NCBI GenBank assembly: GCA_009809945.1
Contig: WTPW01000421.1
Location: 176,749-240,748, forward strand
Reading direction: 5' to 3'
Length of the DNA stretch: 64,000 bases
DNA from: Gigaspora margarita
Taxonomy: Eukaryota; Glomeromycota; Glomeromycetes; Diversisporales; Gigasporaceae
In this document: positions 11,701-24,639 of the stretch, piece after piece
How the letters are laid out: every line of letters starts with the position of its first letter
Position numbering within the stretch: position 1 is the first letter of the stretch
Notes under the pieces: model-generated
Database searches by the model: none
What the model was told of the DNA's origin: nothing
Seen by the model: only the letters and a program-made list of their open reading frames with translations
Translations under genes and position numbers: made by a program

Positions 11701-12904
11701 GCATTCTTCAATACTTTTCTTTCTCACTCAAACTAAAAATAGGCTGCTAACAGTTTGTAAGTTTATATTGTTAAGTGGTTTTAAAATTTTAGTGCAGAAG
11801 TTTACCGGTAAATTAGCTTATCATTGTGCTGTAATGGGTTTGACTCACTCTATAGATTATGAAACAAAAGGGCATCTTTGAAGACAAGATTCTTTTCAAG
11901 TTTATTATTTTTCTTAATTTAAATATAAGGATAATAAAGTATTTGTGTATCTGAATTGTTCACATTGTCCAGAACACATTTTTTTATAAAACCCCTGAAA
12001 ATAATGATTAAAAATAGTATACTATTGCAATTTCATTAAAAATCAAAAATTTTATAGGAGTGTCAATTACTCAAATATCATAGTAAAAAATTTATTCACC
12101 TGATCTGCATGACATCTTGATCGACTGTTATGGTATTCAATACTATACAAACTTTGATATATAAATAATATTATCATATTAAATGCCAATTATATCAATA
12201 TAAGCTTTCAGAGAGCTAAACTCACTATAATAATAGCATAAATTTTTACAAGAAAATTACTTAGCAAATCTTTAGTTATTATGATTTTAACCTTTAATGC
12301 CATATCTTAAAATTTATAGTAAAAATCTATTGAATCTATAAATCTACTAAATTCAATTATATTTACTATTTTTATTTATTCATTTAAATATTTAAGAAAC
12401 AATAATGGCTTATCTAAAAACTAATATACAAACTGGATTAAACTAATAACATCTTCAACATTATATAAAAGCCCAAAATTAAATTGTTTTTTTTTAAAAA
12501 AATATATGAATTATAGGTTTATTTTTATAAATAACTTAGCTTTGTTTATGTATATTAGTTAAATAAATTATATTCTTTATTTTTTTATTATTAATAATTT
12601 TTAAATACCGTATATTATTTAAAAATGGAAATTAAAAATAAATAAAGAAGTCTAAAAGTATAAGTGTAAAAGAGAGAATAAGAGAAAGAAAATAATTGCA
12701 AAAAGAGAAAGTGAGAATAAAAGAAAGAGAGAGAAAAAAAAGAGAGAGAGAGAAAAAAAAAGAAAAGAAAAGAAAGAGAGAGAGAATAAGAAGGAAAATT
12801 TTTTTATTTGAGAACATAAAAAAATTTTTGAGACCATTAAAATAAATAAGTATGTTCTCATGAGAACATAAATTTCAAAACAGATTTTCAACACTGGTCA
12901 CTAG

Positions 12905-12990
12905 AAGTCTTGACATTCATATAAAGGTATCGGCCGTTCTTCATTTTTGACGTGTTATTTTTTTTTTATTATAGTATTAATGTTCTTATT
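12905..12990. other. Short spacer between hAT and satellite
   Basis: This contains GGCCGTTCTTCATTTTTGAC and a T-run. I saw nothing else. Confidence 0.3.
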
Positions 12991-13395
12991 CTTTTCTTTA
13001 GAATGTATTGAACATAGCTAGAACAAGCGTAGTACATTAGTTTTTATTATTATTATTATTATATATATCTAATGTCCTTTTTTTAGAATGGATGTAGTAC
13101 TTTAGACAAACATATGAAACATAGCTAGAATGGGCGTAGATATTAGTACTAGTTAGTTTTTCTTTTTTATATATATATATATGTATATCTAATATTTTTT
13201 TTTAGAACAAAACATAGTACTTTAGATGAACGTATAAAATATAGCTAGAACAGGCATAGCACATTAGTTTATATATATATATATATATATAATATCTAAT
13301 GTTCTTCTTTTTTAGAATGAACGTAGTACTTTAGACGAATGTATGGAATGTAGCTAGAATGGGTGTAGCACATTAGTTAGTTTTTTTTTATATAT
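12990..13395. repeat. Satellite S115, left block
   Basis: About three units of ~115-125 bp. Each unit reads roughly TCTAATGTTCTTTTTTTAGAA, GTAGTACTTTAGAC, AACATAGCTAGAA and GGCATAGCACATTAG, then a T-run and a (TA)n run. The array resumes at 25612, so the 12.2 kb between is an insertion or a series of insertions. Confidence 0.75.
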
Positions 13396-15659
13396 ACTAG
13401 TGCGACAGGTGGTGCATTTGTGCTACTTATCTTATTTAGTTATTTTAGTAATATGCAGTATGTAATTATGGACTGGGCTATTGTAGTTCATATCAGTAAT
13501 AATGAAAAGGTAATTAGTTTGCATTAAAGTTACCATAATTCTATTATGTATTATTATAAAAAATTAGGTACAAACTTACCCTACAGACAATGCATTTTAA
13601 GGTTGAGTTTTATCAAAATTATTGTAGTTTCTATCAATAACTACTAAAAAAATTCTTGTGCAAAACTTGTTCGTTATTCTAATTATTTAATATATGGTTA
13701 AAGCTAAGTTAGTTCGCATTGAAATTATAGTTCCTATCATGAGTTTATGCTATAAATATTACTATTCTGGTGATACACATATGTGACTTACTAATGCATG
13801 TCATTAATGTTATCCATATCTCAATCTAATTTTAATACTATAATATGTACATAATGAACGGAAGTCAATGATTACAGTATGTTGTTAAAATCAAGCTAAT
13901 TTGGACTGAACACAGTATCAGTTACTGTAAAAAAATTTGTTACAAACCTTGCTCATTATTTTAGTAACATGCAGTATGTAATTACGGACTAAGCTATTGT
14001 AGTTTATATCAGTCATAACTAAAAGGTAATTAGTTTGTACTAAAGTTATTGTAATTCTATCATGAATTACTATAAAAAATTTTGTTACAAACTTACCCAA
14101 CAGACAATACATTTTAAGATTGAGTTTGTATTGAAATTATTGTAGCTTCTATCAATAACTACTATAAAAAATTCTTATGCAAAACTTGCTCGTTATTCTA
14201 ATTATTTAATGTATGTAGTTAAAGTTAGTTCACATTAAAATTATAATAGTTTCTATTATGACTTATTGTTAAAACATTACCATTCTGGCAATACACGTGA
14301 CTTACTAACAAATGTTATTAATGTTATACATATCTCAATCTAATTGTAATGCTATAATGTGCATAATGAACAGAAGTCACTAATCACAGTATGTTGTTAA
14401 AATCAAGCAAATTTGCATTGAACACATTATCAGTTACTGTAAAAAATTTTGTTACAAACCTTGCTCATTATTCCAGTAATATGCAGCATGTAATTACTGG
14501 CTAAGCTATTGGGGTTTATATCAGTAACAATGAAAAAGGCAATTAGTTTGTATAAAGTTATTATATTCTATCATGATTTACTATAAAAATTTCTGTTATA
14601 AACATTTCTGACAGACAATACATTTTAAAGTTGAGATTGTATCAAAATTATTGTAGCTTCTATCAATAACTACTGCAAAAATTCTCATGCAAAACTTGCT
14701 CATTATTCCAATTATTTGATATATGATTAAGTTAGCATTGAAATTATTATAGTTTTTATCATGAGTTATTGTTATAAACATTATAATTCTGGTGATACAC
14801 ATGTGACTTACTAATGCATATTATTAACATTATCCATTTCTCGATCTAATTTTAATGCTATAATGTGTGCATAATGAATAGAAGTCAATGATCACAGTAT
14901 GTTGTTAAAATCAAGCCAATTTGTATTAAATGCATCATTAGTCACTGTAAAAAATTTTGTAACAAACCTTGCTTGTTATTCCAGTGATATGTAGCATGTA
15001 ATTATAGGCTAAACTATTGGGTTTATATTGGTAGTAATGAAAAGGTAATTAGTTTGTATTAAAGTTATTATAATTCTATCATGAATTACTATGAAAAATT
15101 CTGTTACAAACTTACCCAACAGATAATACATTTTAAGGTTGAGATTGTATCGAAATTATTGTGGCTTCTATTGATAACCACTACAAAAAATTTTCATGCA
15201 AAACTTGCTCGTTATTCTAATTATTTGATATGTAGTTAAAGTTAAGTTCATATTAAAATTATTATAGTCCCTATCATGAGTTATTGTTATAAATATTATC
15301 ATTCTTGCAATACACATATGTGACTTACTAACACATTATTAATGTTTTTCATAATTTTAATACTGCCATGTGCACATAATGAGCAGAAGTCAATGATTAC
15401 AGTATGTTGTTAAATCGAGCCAATTTGTATTAAGCGCATCATTAGTCACTATAAATAATTTTGTTACAAATCTTGCTCATTATTCCGCAACATGCAGCAT
15501 ATATTTACACTATAATTATGGACTAAGCTATTGTGGTTTATATTGGTAATAAGGTAATTGGTTTGTTTGTATTAAAGTTATCATAATTCTATTGCAATTT
15601 ACTATAATAATTTCTGTTACAAACTTACCAAACAGACAATACATTTTAAGGTTGAGATT

Positions 15660-17483
15660 AGTGCTCCTAGGTTTAGTTCAGGTTCAGTCTGGTCCGGGTT
15701 TGGTCCGGGGTCAAACCGGACTCGGACTCTAAATTTTACTAATTTCAGACTTCGGACCAGACTCAGACTCAAGTATAAGTTCAGTCCGGGTTCGGTTTGA
15801 AGTTCACAAACTGGTCCAGGTTTGAATATAGTTATATGTATTTTTTGGTGCTGAACAAGTTTACTTAATGCATGTTTTTAGAATTAATTAGTAAAATTTT
15901 ATGAATTATAAGATTTTATAAAATTTTATTAATAAAATTTTATAAATCTTATAATTCACAAAATTTTATAAATTAATTCTAATTTTATGCACTAAGTAAA
16001 ATTGTTCAGCACCTAAAAATGCATCAAATCAGTAGAATTAATTTTATTTTACTTGAAATTTAGAGGATAGATGCATTATTTTGGATTTTAGATCAAAAAA
16101 GTCAAATTTAAGCATCTATTCTCCAAATTTCAAGTAAAATAAAAAACAATCAGCCAACTTAATGTATTTTTAGGTGCTAAAATAAGTTTACTTAGTGCAT
16201 TAAGTTAGGATTAATTAATGAAATCTTGTGAATTACAAGATTTTATAGAATTTTATTAATAGAATTATATGAAATCTTATGATTCACAAAATTTTATTAA
16301 TTAATTCTAACTTTATGCACCAAGTAAAATTGTTTAGCACCAAAAATACATTAAATTGGCCGAATTTTTTTTTATTTTACTTGAAATTTGGAGAATTGAT
16401 GCTTAAATTTGCTTTTTTGATCAAAAATCCAAAATTTTGCATCTATTTTTTAAATTTCAAGTAAAATAAAAATAATTATGCCAATTTGATGTATTTTTAG
16501 GTGCTGAATAAGTTTACTTATTGCATTAAGTTAGAATTAATTAATAAGAATTTGTGAATTATAAGATTTTATAGAATTTTATTAATAAAATTTTATAAAA
16601 CCTTATAACTCACAAATTCTTATTAAATAATTCTAAGTTAATGCACTAAGTAAACTTGTTCAGCACCTAAAAATACATCAAATCAGCATAATTTTTTTTA
16701 TTTTACTTGAAATTTAAAAAATAGATGCAAAATTTTGTATTTTTGATCAAAAAAATCAAATTTAAGCATTTATTCTCCAAATTTCAAGTAAAATAAAAAA
16801 ATTGGCCAATTTAATATATTTGTAGGTGCTGAACAATTTTATTTAGTGTATAAGGTTAGAATTAATTAATAAAATTTTGTGAATCATAAGATTTTATAGA
16901 ATTCTATTAATAAAATTCTATAAAATCTTGTGATTCACAAGATTTCACTAATTAATTCTAACTTAATGCACTAAGTAAACTTATTCAGCACCTAAAAATA
17001 CATTAAAACAGCTAAATTTTTTTTATTTTACTTCAAATTTGGAGAATAGATGCTTAAATTTGACTTTTTTGATCAAAAAGCCAAAATAATGCATCTATCC
17101 TCTAAATTTCAAGTAAAATAAAATTAATTCTACTGATTTGATGCATTTTTAGGTGCTGAACAATTTTACTTAGTGCATAAAATTAGAATTAATTAATAAA
17201 ATTTTGTGAATTATAAGATTTTATTATTAAAATTTTATAAAATCTTATAATTCATAAAATTTTACTAATTAATTCTAAAAACATGCACTAAGTAAACTTG
17301 TTCAGCACTAAAATACATATAACTATATTTGAACCTGGACCAGTTCGCAAACTTCAAACTGGACCCTGACCGAACTCGGACTTGACTAAAAAGTCTAAAT
17401 ATAAAAGTCTGAGTCCGGTCCGAAAATCGAACCAGATCCAGACTTGACTAAAGTTCAGTTCAAGTCCAGTTTGTAGGAGCACT
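15660..17483. mobile_element. 1.82 kb element of alternating palindromes with GGTCC-rich ends
   Basis: Terminal inverted repeats AGTGCTCCTA/TAGGAGCACT continue into GC-rich subterminal blocks (CAGTCTGGTCCGGGTTTGG at the left, GAGTCCGGTCCGAAAATCG at the right). The flanking GGTTGAGATT/AGTTGAGATT duplicates 9-10 bp of the surrounding S500 unit, which gives the empty-site sequence directly. The interior is a 326-bp tandem repeat (see the next entry). There is no gene. A 9-10 bp duplication suggests a Mutator-like (MULE) mobiliser; that is inference. Confidence 0.8.
15847..17309. repeat. 326-bp tandem array of two alternating hairpins
   Basis: Hairpin P1 (about 165 bp) starts GGTGCTGAACAAGTTTACTT and ends with its inverse AAGTAAACTTGTTCAGCACC. 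Copies start near 15847, 16173, 16500, 16825 and 17152. Hairpin P2 fills the ~160-bp gaps and has arms built from ATTTTACTTGAAATTTAGAG and its inverse around a TTTTTGATCAAAAAA apex. The spacing is 325-327 bp, five P1 and four P2. A lone P1-like hairpin lies at 59024-59180. Confidence 0.85.
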
Positions 17484-20135
17484 AGTTGAGATTGTATTTA
17501 AATTATTGTGGCTTTTATCAATAACTACTGCAAAAATTCTCATACAAAATTTGTGCATTATTCTAATTATTTGATATATAGTTAAAGTTAAGTTAGTTTA
17601 TGTTAAAATTATTCTAGCTCCTATCATGAGTCATTGTTATAAACATTACTATTCTGGCAATGTAGATGTGACTTACTAACACATGTTACTAATGTTTTTT
17701 ATAATTTTAATTGTGCATACCAAATGGAAGTCAATGATCACATTATGTTGCTAAGTTCGAGCCAATTTGTATTAAGTGTATCATTAGTCACTATTAATAA
17801 TTTTGTTACAAACCTTGATCATTATTCCAGTAACATGTAGCATGTAATTATGGGCTAAGCTATAGTAGTTTATATTGGTAATAACAAAATGCAATTAGTT
17901 TGTATTAAAGTTATTATAATTCTATCGCAAATTACTATAATAAATTGTTACAACTTACCCAACAGACAATACATTTAAAAGTTGAGATTGCATTAGGTTA
18001 ACTACTAAAAAAAATTCTCATGCAAAACTTGCTCATTATTCTAATTATTTGATATATGGTTAAAGTCAGGTTAGTTCGTGTTGAAATTATTATAGCTCCT
18101 ATCATTAGTTATTGTTATAAATATTACTATTCCAGCGATACACATATGTAACTTACTAATATATGTTATTAATGTTATCTATAATTTTAATGCCATCATG
18201 TGCGCATAATGAACAAAAGTCAATAATTACAGTATGTTGTTAAAATTGAGCTAATTTGTATTAAGTGCATTATTAGTCACTATAAAAAATTTTGTTACAA
18301 ACCTTGCTTGTTATTTTGTAACATGCAGCATGTAATTATGAATTAAGCTACTATGGTTTATATTGGTAGTAACAAAAAGGTAATTAGTTTGTATTAAAGT
18401 TATTGTAATTCTATTGCAAATTACTATAATAAATTCTGTTACAAACTTACCAAATAGACAATACATTTTAAGGTTGAGATTGTATCAAAATTATTGTGGC
18501 TTCTATTGATACCTACTGCAAAAAATTCTTATGCAAAATTTGCTCATTATTCTAATTATTTGATATGCAGTTAAAGTTAAGTTAGTTTGTGTTTAAATTA
18601 TTATAGTTTCTATCATGAGTCATTATTATAAACATTACTATTCTGGCGATACACATATATAACTTACTAACACATCTTATTAACATTGTCCATAATTTTA
18701 ATGCTATAATGTGCGCATAATGAACAGAAGTTGATGATCATAATATGTTGTTAAAATAGAGGCAATATGTATTAAGCACATTGTTAATCACTGTAAAAAA
18801 TTTGTTACTAACCATGGGCTAAGCTATTGTGGTTTATATTGGCAATAATAAAAAAGTAATTAGTTGTATTAAAGTTATTGTAATTCTATCACAAATTAAT
18901 ATAATAAATTGTTACAAACTTACCCAATAGACAATACATTTTAAGGTTGAGATTGTATCAAAATTATGGCAGCTTCTATCATTAACTACTGCATAAAAGT
19001 CTATACAAAACTTGCATGTTTTTCTAATTATTTGATACATGGTTAAAGTTAAGTTAGTTTGTGTCGAAATTATTATAGTTCCTATTATGAATTATTGTTA
19101 TAAATATTACTATCCTAGCGATACACATATGTGACTTCCTAACATATTGTCCATAATTTTAATGCTATCATGTGCGTATAATGAACAAAAGTTGATAATC
19201 ATAGTATGTTGTTAAAATCACATTGTTAGTCAATAAAAAAAATTCTGTTACAAACCTTGCTCATTATTCTGTAACATGCAGCATATAATTATGGACTAAA
19301 CTATTGTAGTTTATATTTGTATTAATGAAAAGGTAATTAGTTTATATTAAAGTTATTGTAATTCTATCGCAAATTACTATAATAAATTTTGTTACAAACT
19401 TACCCAACCAACAATACATTTTAAGGTTGAGATTGTATCGAAATTATTGTGGCTTCTATCGATAACTACTGCAAAAAATTCTCATGCAAAACTTGCTCGT
19501 TATTCTAATTATTTGATATGTAGTTAAAGTTAAGTTTGTTCATGTTTAAATTATTATAGTTCCTATTATGAGTTATTGTTATAAACATTACTATTCTGGC
19601 AATACACATATGTGACTTACAAACACATGTTATTAACATTGTCCATAATTTTAATGCTATTATGTGCGCATAATGAACAGAAGTCAATGATCACATTATG
19701 TTGTTAAAATCAAGCCAATTTGTATTAAGCACATCTGTAACAAATTTTGTTACAAACCTTGCTCGCTTTTCCAGTAACATGCAGCATGTAATTATGAACT
19801 AAGCTATTGTGTTTATATTGGTAATAATAAAAAGGTAATTAGTTTGTATTAAGTTATTGTAATTTTGTCACAAATTACTATAATAAACTGTTACAAACTT
19901 ACTCAACAGACAATTTATTTTAAGATTGAGATTGTATTGAAATTATTGTAGTTTCTATTATTAACTACTCCAAAAAATTTTCATGCAAACTTACTCGTTA
20001 TTCTAATTATTTGATATGTAGTTAAAGTTAAGTTAGTTCGCATTGAAATTATTATAGTTTCTATCATGAGTTATTGTTATAAACATTACCATTCTAGTGA
20101 TGCACAGCATGCGACTTACTAACACGTGTTATTAA

Positions 20136-20515
20136 GGGTAGAGTGTACATAAATCATTTATCATATGATATGCGTTGTCAAATTTTTTGTGTAACTGCTT
20201 ATATAGTAAATACAACTCTAATTAGATAATTACCTGTTTTAGAAATATTTTTACTATTTGTTTTCTTGTATAACCCTGGCAAATTTGAAGCCCCTCAGCA
20301 AATTTAACTATATAAGGAAGTATATTTTTTAAAAATAATATAACCTCTGAAGATTTTACTACTATAAATAGAAGGTTTAATCTATATATTACCAAATTTT
20401 GGTAAAGATTGACCATGGTTTTAAAAACTTTTATCAGTGGCGTATTTCAAATTTTGCATGAAATCCCAATATACCACCAAAATCATATGATAAATGATCT
20501 ATGTACACTCTACCC
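20136..20515. mobile_element. 380-bp element with TTAA target duplication
   Basis: The ends GGGTAGAGTGTACATAAATC and GATCTATGTACACTCTACCC are inverted repeats, including ATCATTTATCATATGAT. TTAA lies on both sides (20132-20135 and 20516-20519). The S500 unit reads GTTATTAATGTTATC without the insertion, so the TTAA duplication is confirmed by the host repeat. TTAA duplication is characteristic of piggyBac-type insertion. Confidence 0.85.
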
Positions 20516-20799
20516 TTAATGTTATCTATATTTTATTTCAATTCAAGTTTAAAATATCAGCAGATCAGCGTAACTGGGTCTATTTTTTCGATAAACTGTT
20601 ATACAAAAATTTACTCCTAAGTAACATTGAAAAACTAACAAATGAAGTACTTGTTACAACTAACAAAAGAGCCTCTTTGACGTCTAGACAAGTTAAAAAA
20701 CCAATAAAACTTAATAAAAGAGCTATGCTAAGCTGTAGAAAGAAGTACTTTTATCGTTTGTTGAAATACTCAGGTGTTTTAGGATGGGTTGGGCATTGA
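20494..20799 (+). pseudogene. Hypothetical 101-aa frame, possible captured fragment
   Basis: An open frame of 101 codons starts in the end of the TTAA element and runs into the neighbouring insertion. The basic C-terminal part (SLTSRQVKKPIKLNKRAMLS, then a Lys/Arg/Tyr-rich stretch) has more natural codon use than the surrounding A/T filler. The N-terminal start lies in a transposon end, so the start is probably not real. I do not recognise the protein. It may be a fragment of a gene carried by the 20554-21052 element or a chance frame. Confidence 0.25.
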
Positions 20800-21052
20800 G
20801 AAATGGGTTGGTAACTATCAAGGGTAAATTCGGAAGCCAATTTTCAAAAAAATGGCCTTTTTAATCTACTTTTGGCTTATAATTAAATACATGAATTTCG
20901 TAATTTTCTACGTACTTAATTATAAATACAAAGCTGGTTAAAAAGGCCGTTTTTGTGAAAATTCGCTTTGTAATAAATTTTCGTGTAAAATTTTTTTGAT
21001 AATCCTTGATCATGATTGGTCGAGCCGATATGTTATGCTGATCTGCTGATAT
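20554..21052. mobile_element. About 500-bp insertion in S500 with ATATCAGCAGATCAGC ends
   Basis: ATATCAGCAGATCAGC at 20554 and GCTGATCTGCTGATAT ending at 21052 are perfect inverted ends, followed inward by GTAAC/GTTAT. The interior has a second inverted pair (AATGGCCTTTTTAA near 20855, TTAAAAAGGCCGTTTTT near 20940). It interrupts the S500 text TTATCTATATTTT..GATGCTATAATG. The superfamily is not recognised. Confidence 0.6.
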
Positions 21053-21110
21053 GATGCTATAATGTATGCATAATGAACAGAAGTCGATCTTTCAAATTCA
21101 AAAATGCAAA
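21053..21110. repeat. Last partial S500 unit
   Basis: GATGCTATAATGTATGCATA followed by GAACAGAAGTCGATC resumes the satellite after two insertions. The array ends here. Confidence 0.6.
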
Positions 21111-22425
21111 GTGCATATAATTGATTTTTTTTAAAAAAAATAAATATAAATTGATTTATAACTGATTATTAATTTATAGTAATAGATCGATTACAAATAT
21201 GACAAAACTATTACGACATTAATATGCAAATAATATATGTTGTTAATTTTTTCATGGTCTGATTACAGTTTTTGGATCTAGCAAATCAAAAATGTTAAAG
21301 CGCAATTGAATTATTATTAACATTATTATTAAGCAGCGTTTTATTACACACTTACATAAAAAACTAGTAAATTAACAAACTAATCACATTTTGGATACAA
21401 CTATGATTCTATTGGTTGGTAGATTGATATTAACTACAAACTATAGGAATCACTGAAAAAATTAGTAATTATCAAATAATCCGGACAGCAAATATTCTGA
21501 CCAAAAATTTACAAAAAATGGAGAAATCTAAAAATCAATTATCTAAATTTTTAGTGGGGCGTAATTTTTTCTTAGCATTAGTATTTGCTAATATATTTAA
21601 TATTTTTTATTAATATCATGTTTTTTATCTTTGTGGAATTTTACAGGAGGGTCACCAAAATTTCAGGTTGGAGGTGTCAAATATTGGTCACCATTTAGCC
21701 CTAGATTGTATAACAAAATTATCAGTGGGATTTTTTTAATTATTGAATGGATATGATTTATTATTCAAAATTAATCAATTTTGATCCAACTGATCATGAT
21801 TCTGATGCACTCTGAAATACTCCCAACCCAGAATTTTGGGATGCCCCTGTATGAGTTATCTTTGTGGTGTAGTTAAAGTGTACAGCATTATGGCATTACA
21901 TCATTATGGAATTATGTTAGCATTATGGCACAATATTTATAGCAATTTTTATATCAATCAAAATGTGCATTTTTTAATATTGTATATTGTAATTATTGAA
22001 TCAGTATAGACAGATCAAAGTTTTTCTCACACTTTGGTCATGTTTTCTAAAGATGTCCAATTAAAAATCAAATATTATAAAGCTTTGTTTCCTTTTTAGT
22101 TCAGTAAAACTTGCTGTTACTGAGCTACAAAAGAAAATTTAAAAGCTAAATCAATTTTAATCTTATAAGAATTATTATTTGATTCAAGAATCAATCGATC
22201 GAGAGATCCTAATCGTATAGTAACTATATAATCAGTGACATAAAGATGTAGTTATTAGTTACGCAATTATGACGTCAGTATATAAAGATAATTTAGTAAC
22301 AATAGCGAATATGTAATAAATGAGTAATTATAAGGTAATTAGTTCATAGCATTTTAGTAAGAATAAGAAGTCAATGTGAATTAATACAAACTGTCACAGT
22401 TCACACATTTACAATAGTATCTGTT
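21111..22425. repeat. Unique flank of the S500 composite repeat
   Basis: This stretch matches, inverted, the flank seen at 7970-8060 and at 30530-30613/31684-31760 (for example TTATAGTAATAGATCGATTAC here against GTAATTGATCTATTACTATAA there). I see no gene. A short CAGCATTATGGCATTACATC run near 21889 resembles the degenerate octamer arrays of the left part. Confidence 0.55.
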
Positions 22426-22791
22426 AGAACATTAATAGGTATAAAAAATCTCATAATAAAAAATGTTGTAATAAAAAATATCATAATCATAAAAAAATAT
22501 TGTAATAAAAGAATTACCATCTTAACGATATGACGAATTGACAATTAAATACAATCAACCAATCAAAGCTATTAAAATGTACAAACTCTGAATTAGATTG
22601 TATAGAATATTAATAGGTATAAAAAATCTTGTAATAAAAAATGTCATAATAAAAAATATCGTAATTGTAAAAAAAAATATCGTAATAAAATAATTACCAT
22701 CATGATGATCATGATAAATCGATGATTAAATACAATCAACCAATCAAAGCTGTTAAAATATACAAACTCTAAATTAGGTTGTATAGATATA
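22426..22791. repeat. Tandem duplication of about 182 bp
   Basis: Two direct copies (about 22426-22604 and 22605-22791) each run from ATTAATAGGTATAAAAAATC through AATACAATCAACCAATCAAAG to AAACTCT(G/A)AATTAG(A/G)TTGTATAG. The terminal CTAATT..AGAGTTTGT word is the same end seen near 7207 and 7586. Confidence 0.75.
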
Positions 22792-24639
22792 TATATATAA
22801 ATAAGGTAGCTGCGCAATGTAGTTGCGCTAAAACCAGGAACAAAAAATAGGTTATATTAAGATTTAATTGAATTTACAAGCATATACACTATTGTCCAAT
22901 ATATACAGTATCACAAAAAACCAGAAAAAAGTTAATAAATAAGTGCCACGGTACTGAATGCAAGGTTGATGCTATAAATTATTGTAATTATTAAATCAAG
23001 CTGCTATAATTAATTAAGTTACGGATATGCTGTAATAATTAATTGATCTCACTAACAAGTAATTTACTGAAAAATTAATTTACTGATGATTTCTGTTCTC
23101 ATAAATTCTGGGACAAACTTGTTTTCTAAAATCCTTTCAGTTTCATCTTATAAATCATGTGGTCCTTCAGAAATTAGATTACTATTTTCAGAATAAATTT
23201 CCAAAGACAATGAAGTGTTAGGTGGCTTTTAGGATGAAACTGAAAGAATTTCAGGAAAAGACAGCTGTAGTTCAGCAACAAGTATTTTTAAAAAATTGCA
23301 CTAACCTTAGCCCTAGCTCTAAGCTTGACCCTAATAATAATGCCAGAATTTCTTATCAGTGAAATGAACTTTCGACGAATTAATCTAATGAAAATGTGAT
23401 AACTAGTCAGACCTATAAAAAGTAGACAGATATCTAGCCACCGCTATAAGGATAATAAAATTTTAACATGCAATTAAAAAGATTTGTATGTATTATTGGT
23501 TTATGTTGCAAAAGTAGTTGATTACATTATTCATAATAGAGGTTTTAAGAGCATATTAGTCCTGGAAATTAATGAAATTGTCAATTTGGGTGTTAATTTA
23601 AGTGAAAACTAACATTACACTTTGCAAGAAAAAGAAGAGTGATAGGCTCGAAGAATTTACTATGTACATACAAGATATGAGTACATTCTATATGGTGATA
23701 TAAAATTTTTAATTATGCAAATTTTTTACTGTTGTGCTTTTTTTTTATTGCTTATATGATTTTTTTTAATTATTTAAATTTATAGAGCAGTTTTTAATAT
23801 AACCGCAATTTACGCAAATTTATATTTTTATTTTATTTTATTTTTTTTAATTCCTATATATAAAATATTATGTAAATTTTTTATCACTTTTTATTTATGC
23901 AAAGGAGCATTTATGATATAAGTAATATTATTAATGGCCATATAATTTTTATCACTTTTGTGATATAATTTTATCTTTTTAATTTTTCACTCATTGAGAG
24001 ATAAAGTTCGTCATTTCTTAGGCCAATTTGAAATCGAGTGAAATGATGCTGAACAAATTAAATTACATCACAAATATGTTCTAACAATCTTGAACTATAC
24101 CATAAACAGAAAAAAAGAGATAACTATAATACCTTTTAAAACAGGAAAAAATATAGTGTACCAAAAAGTTGAATGGAACCATCCCTCCACATTTCATGTG
24201 ATTGTACTGGTACGTATTGGTATAATCCGTTAAGCTCGTCAACAAAGTAACAGAGCGGTCATTATTGTGAGATCAGCTGATTTTATTGCGGATCATATAG
24301 ATTTTGTCATTTATAGTTAGTTTGGTGCTTGATTGAGGCTTATTGTTTAAGGGCACAGTTTTGTTTGTTGTAATATCATATGATTTTAGCAAATTTATGT
24401 TTCTATGAATATCAGTAAATAGGACATATTAAAGTATGGCTAAGTGTATGAATAGGTGGCTGTGCGCATGCAAGTGTTAAAGAATAAAGTTATTTTTGGT
24501 TTTGCTATCGCTCGTCTTGGTGAAGGCTAGCTCTATCTTCCACCTGCCCTCCCTATTTTAAGTAGACTGCAAGTATTAGCAGTATCAGTCATAACTACAG
24601 TAGATATTTGTATCTGATTTTTGGGTTTTACAGCTAATG

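Larger units (their letters stand above)
8205..12896. mobile_element. hAT element, 4.69 kb, non-autonomous or decayed
   Basis: The ends CAGTGTTGGAAATC and GATTTTCAACACTG form terminal inverted repeats. They continue into TGTTCTCATGAGAACAT subterminal palindromes at both ends. The element is bounded by a perfect 8-bp duplication, GTCACTAG, at 8197-8204 and 12897-12904. An 8-bp duplication with CAGTG ends is the hAT hallmark. No transposase frame survives in any reading frame. The interior is filled with a Tc1-like insertion, palindromes, AT minisatellites and a four-copy 60-bp repeat. Related ends occur at 34470-34603 and 56866-57267. Confidence 0.9.
13396..20131. repeat. Satellite S500, forward array
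   Basis: A ~500-bp unit is repeated about ten times including copies beyond 20.5 kb. A marker phrase (GAACAGAAGTCAATGAT type) appears at about 13857, 14367, 14876, 15379, 17723, 18211, 18721, 19181 and 19675. Spacings are 460-520 bp, apart from the gap containing the 1.8 kb insertion at 15660. Other conserved words are ACAGACAATACATTTTAAGG and TTGTTACAAACTTACC. The array starts abruptly at ACTAGTGCGACAGGTGGTGC (13396), whose inverted partner is at 29165-29206. No coding potential is seen in any frame. Confidence 0.85.

Noticed and set aside
12632..12894. Minus-strand Phe/Leu/Ser-rich frames
   Set aside because: They translate a purine-rich GAGAAAGA tract at the right end of the hAT element.
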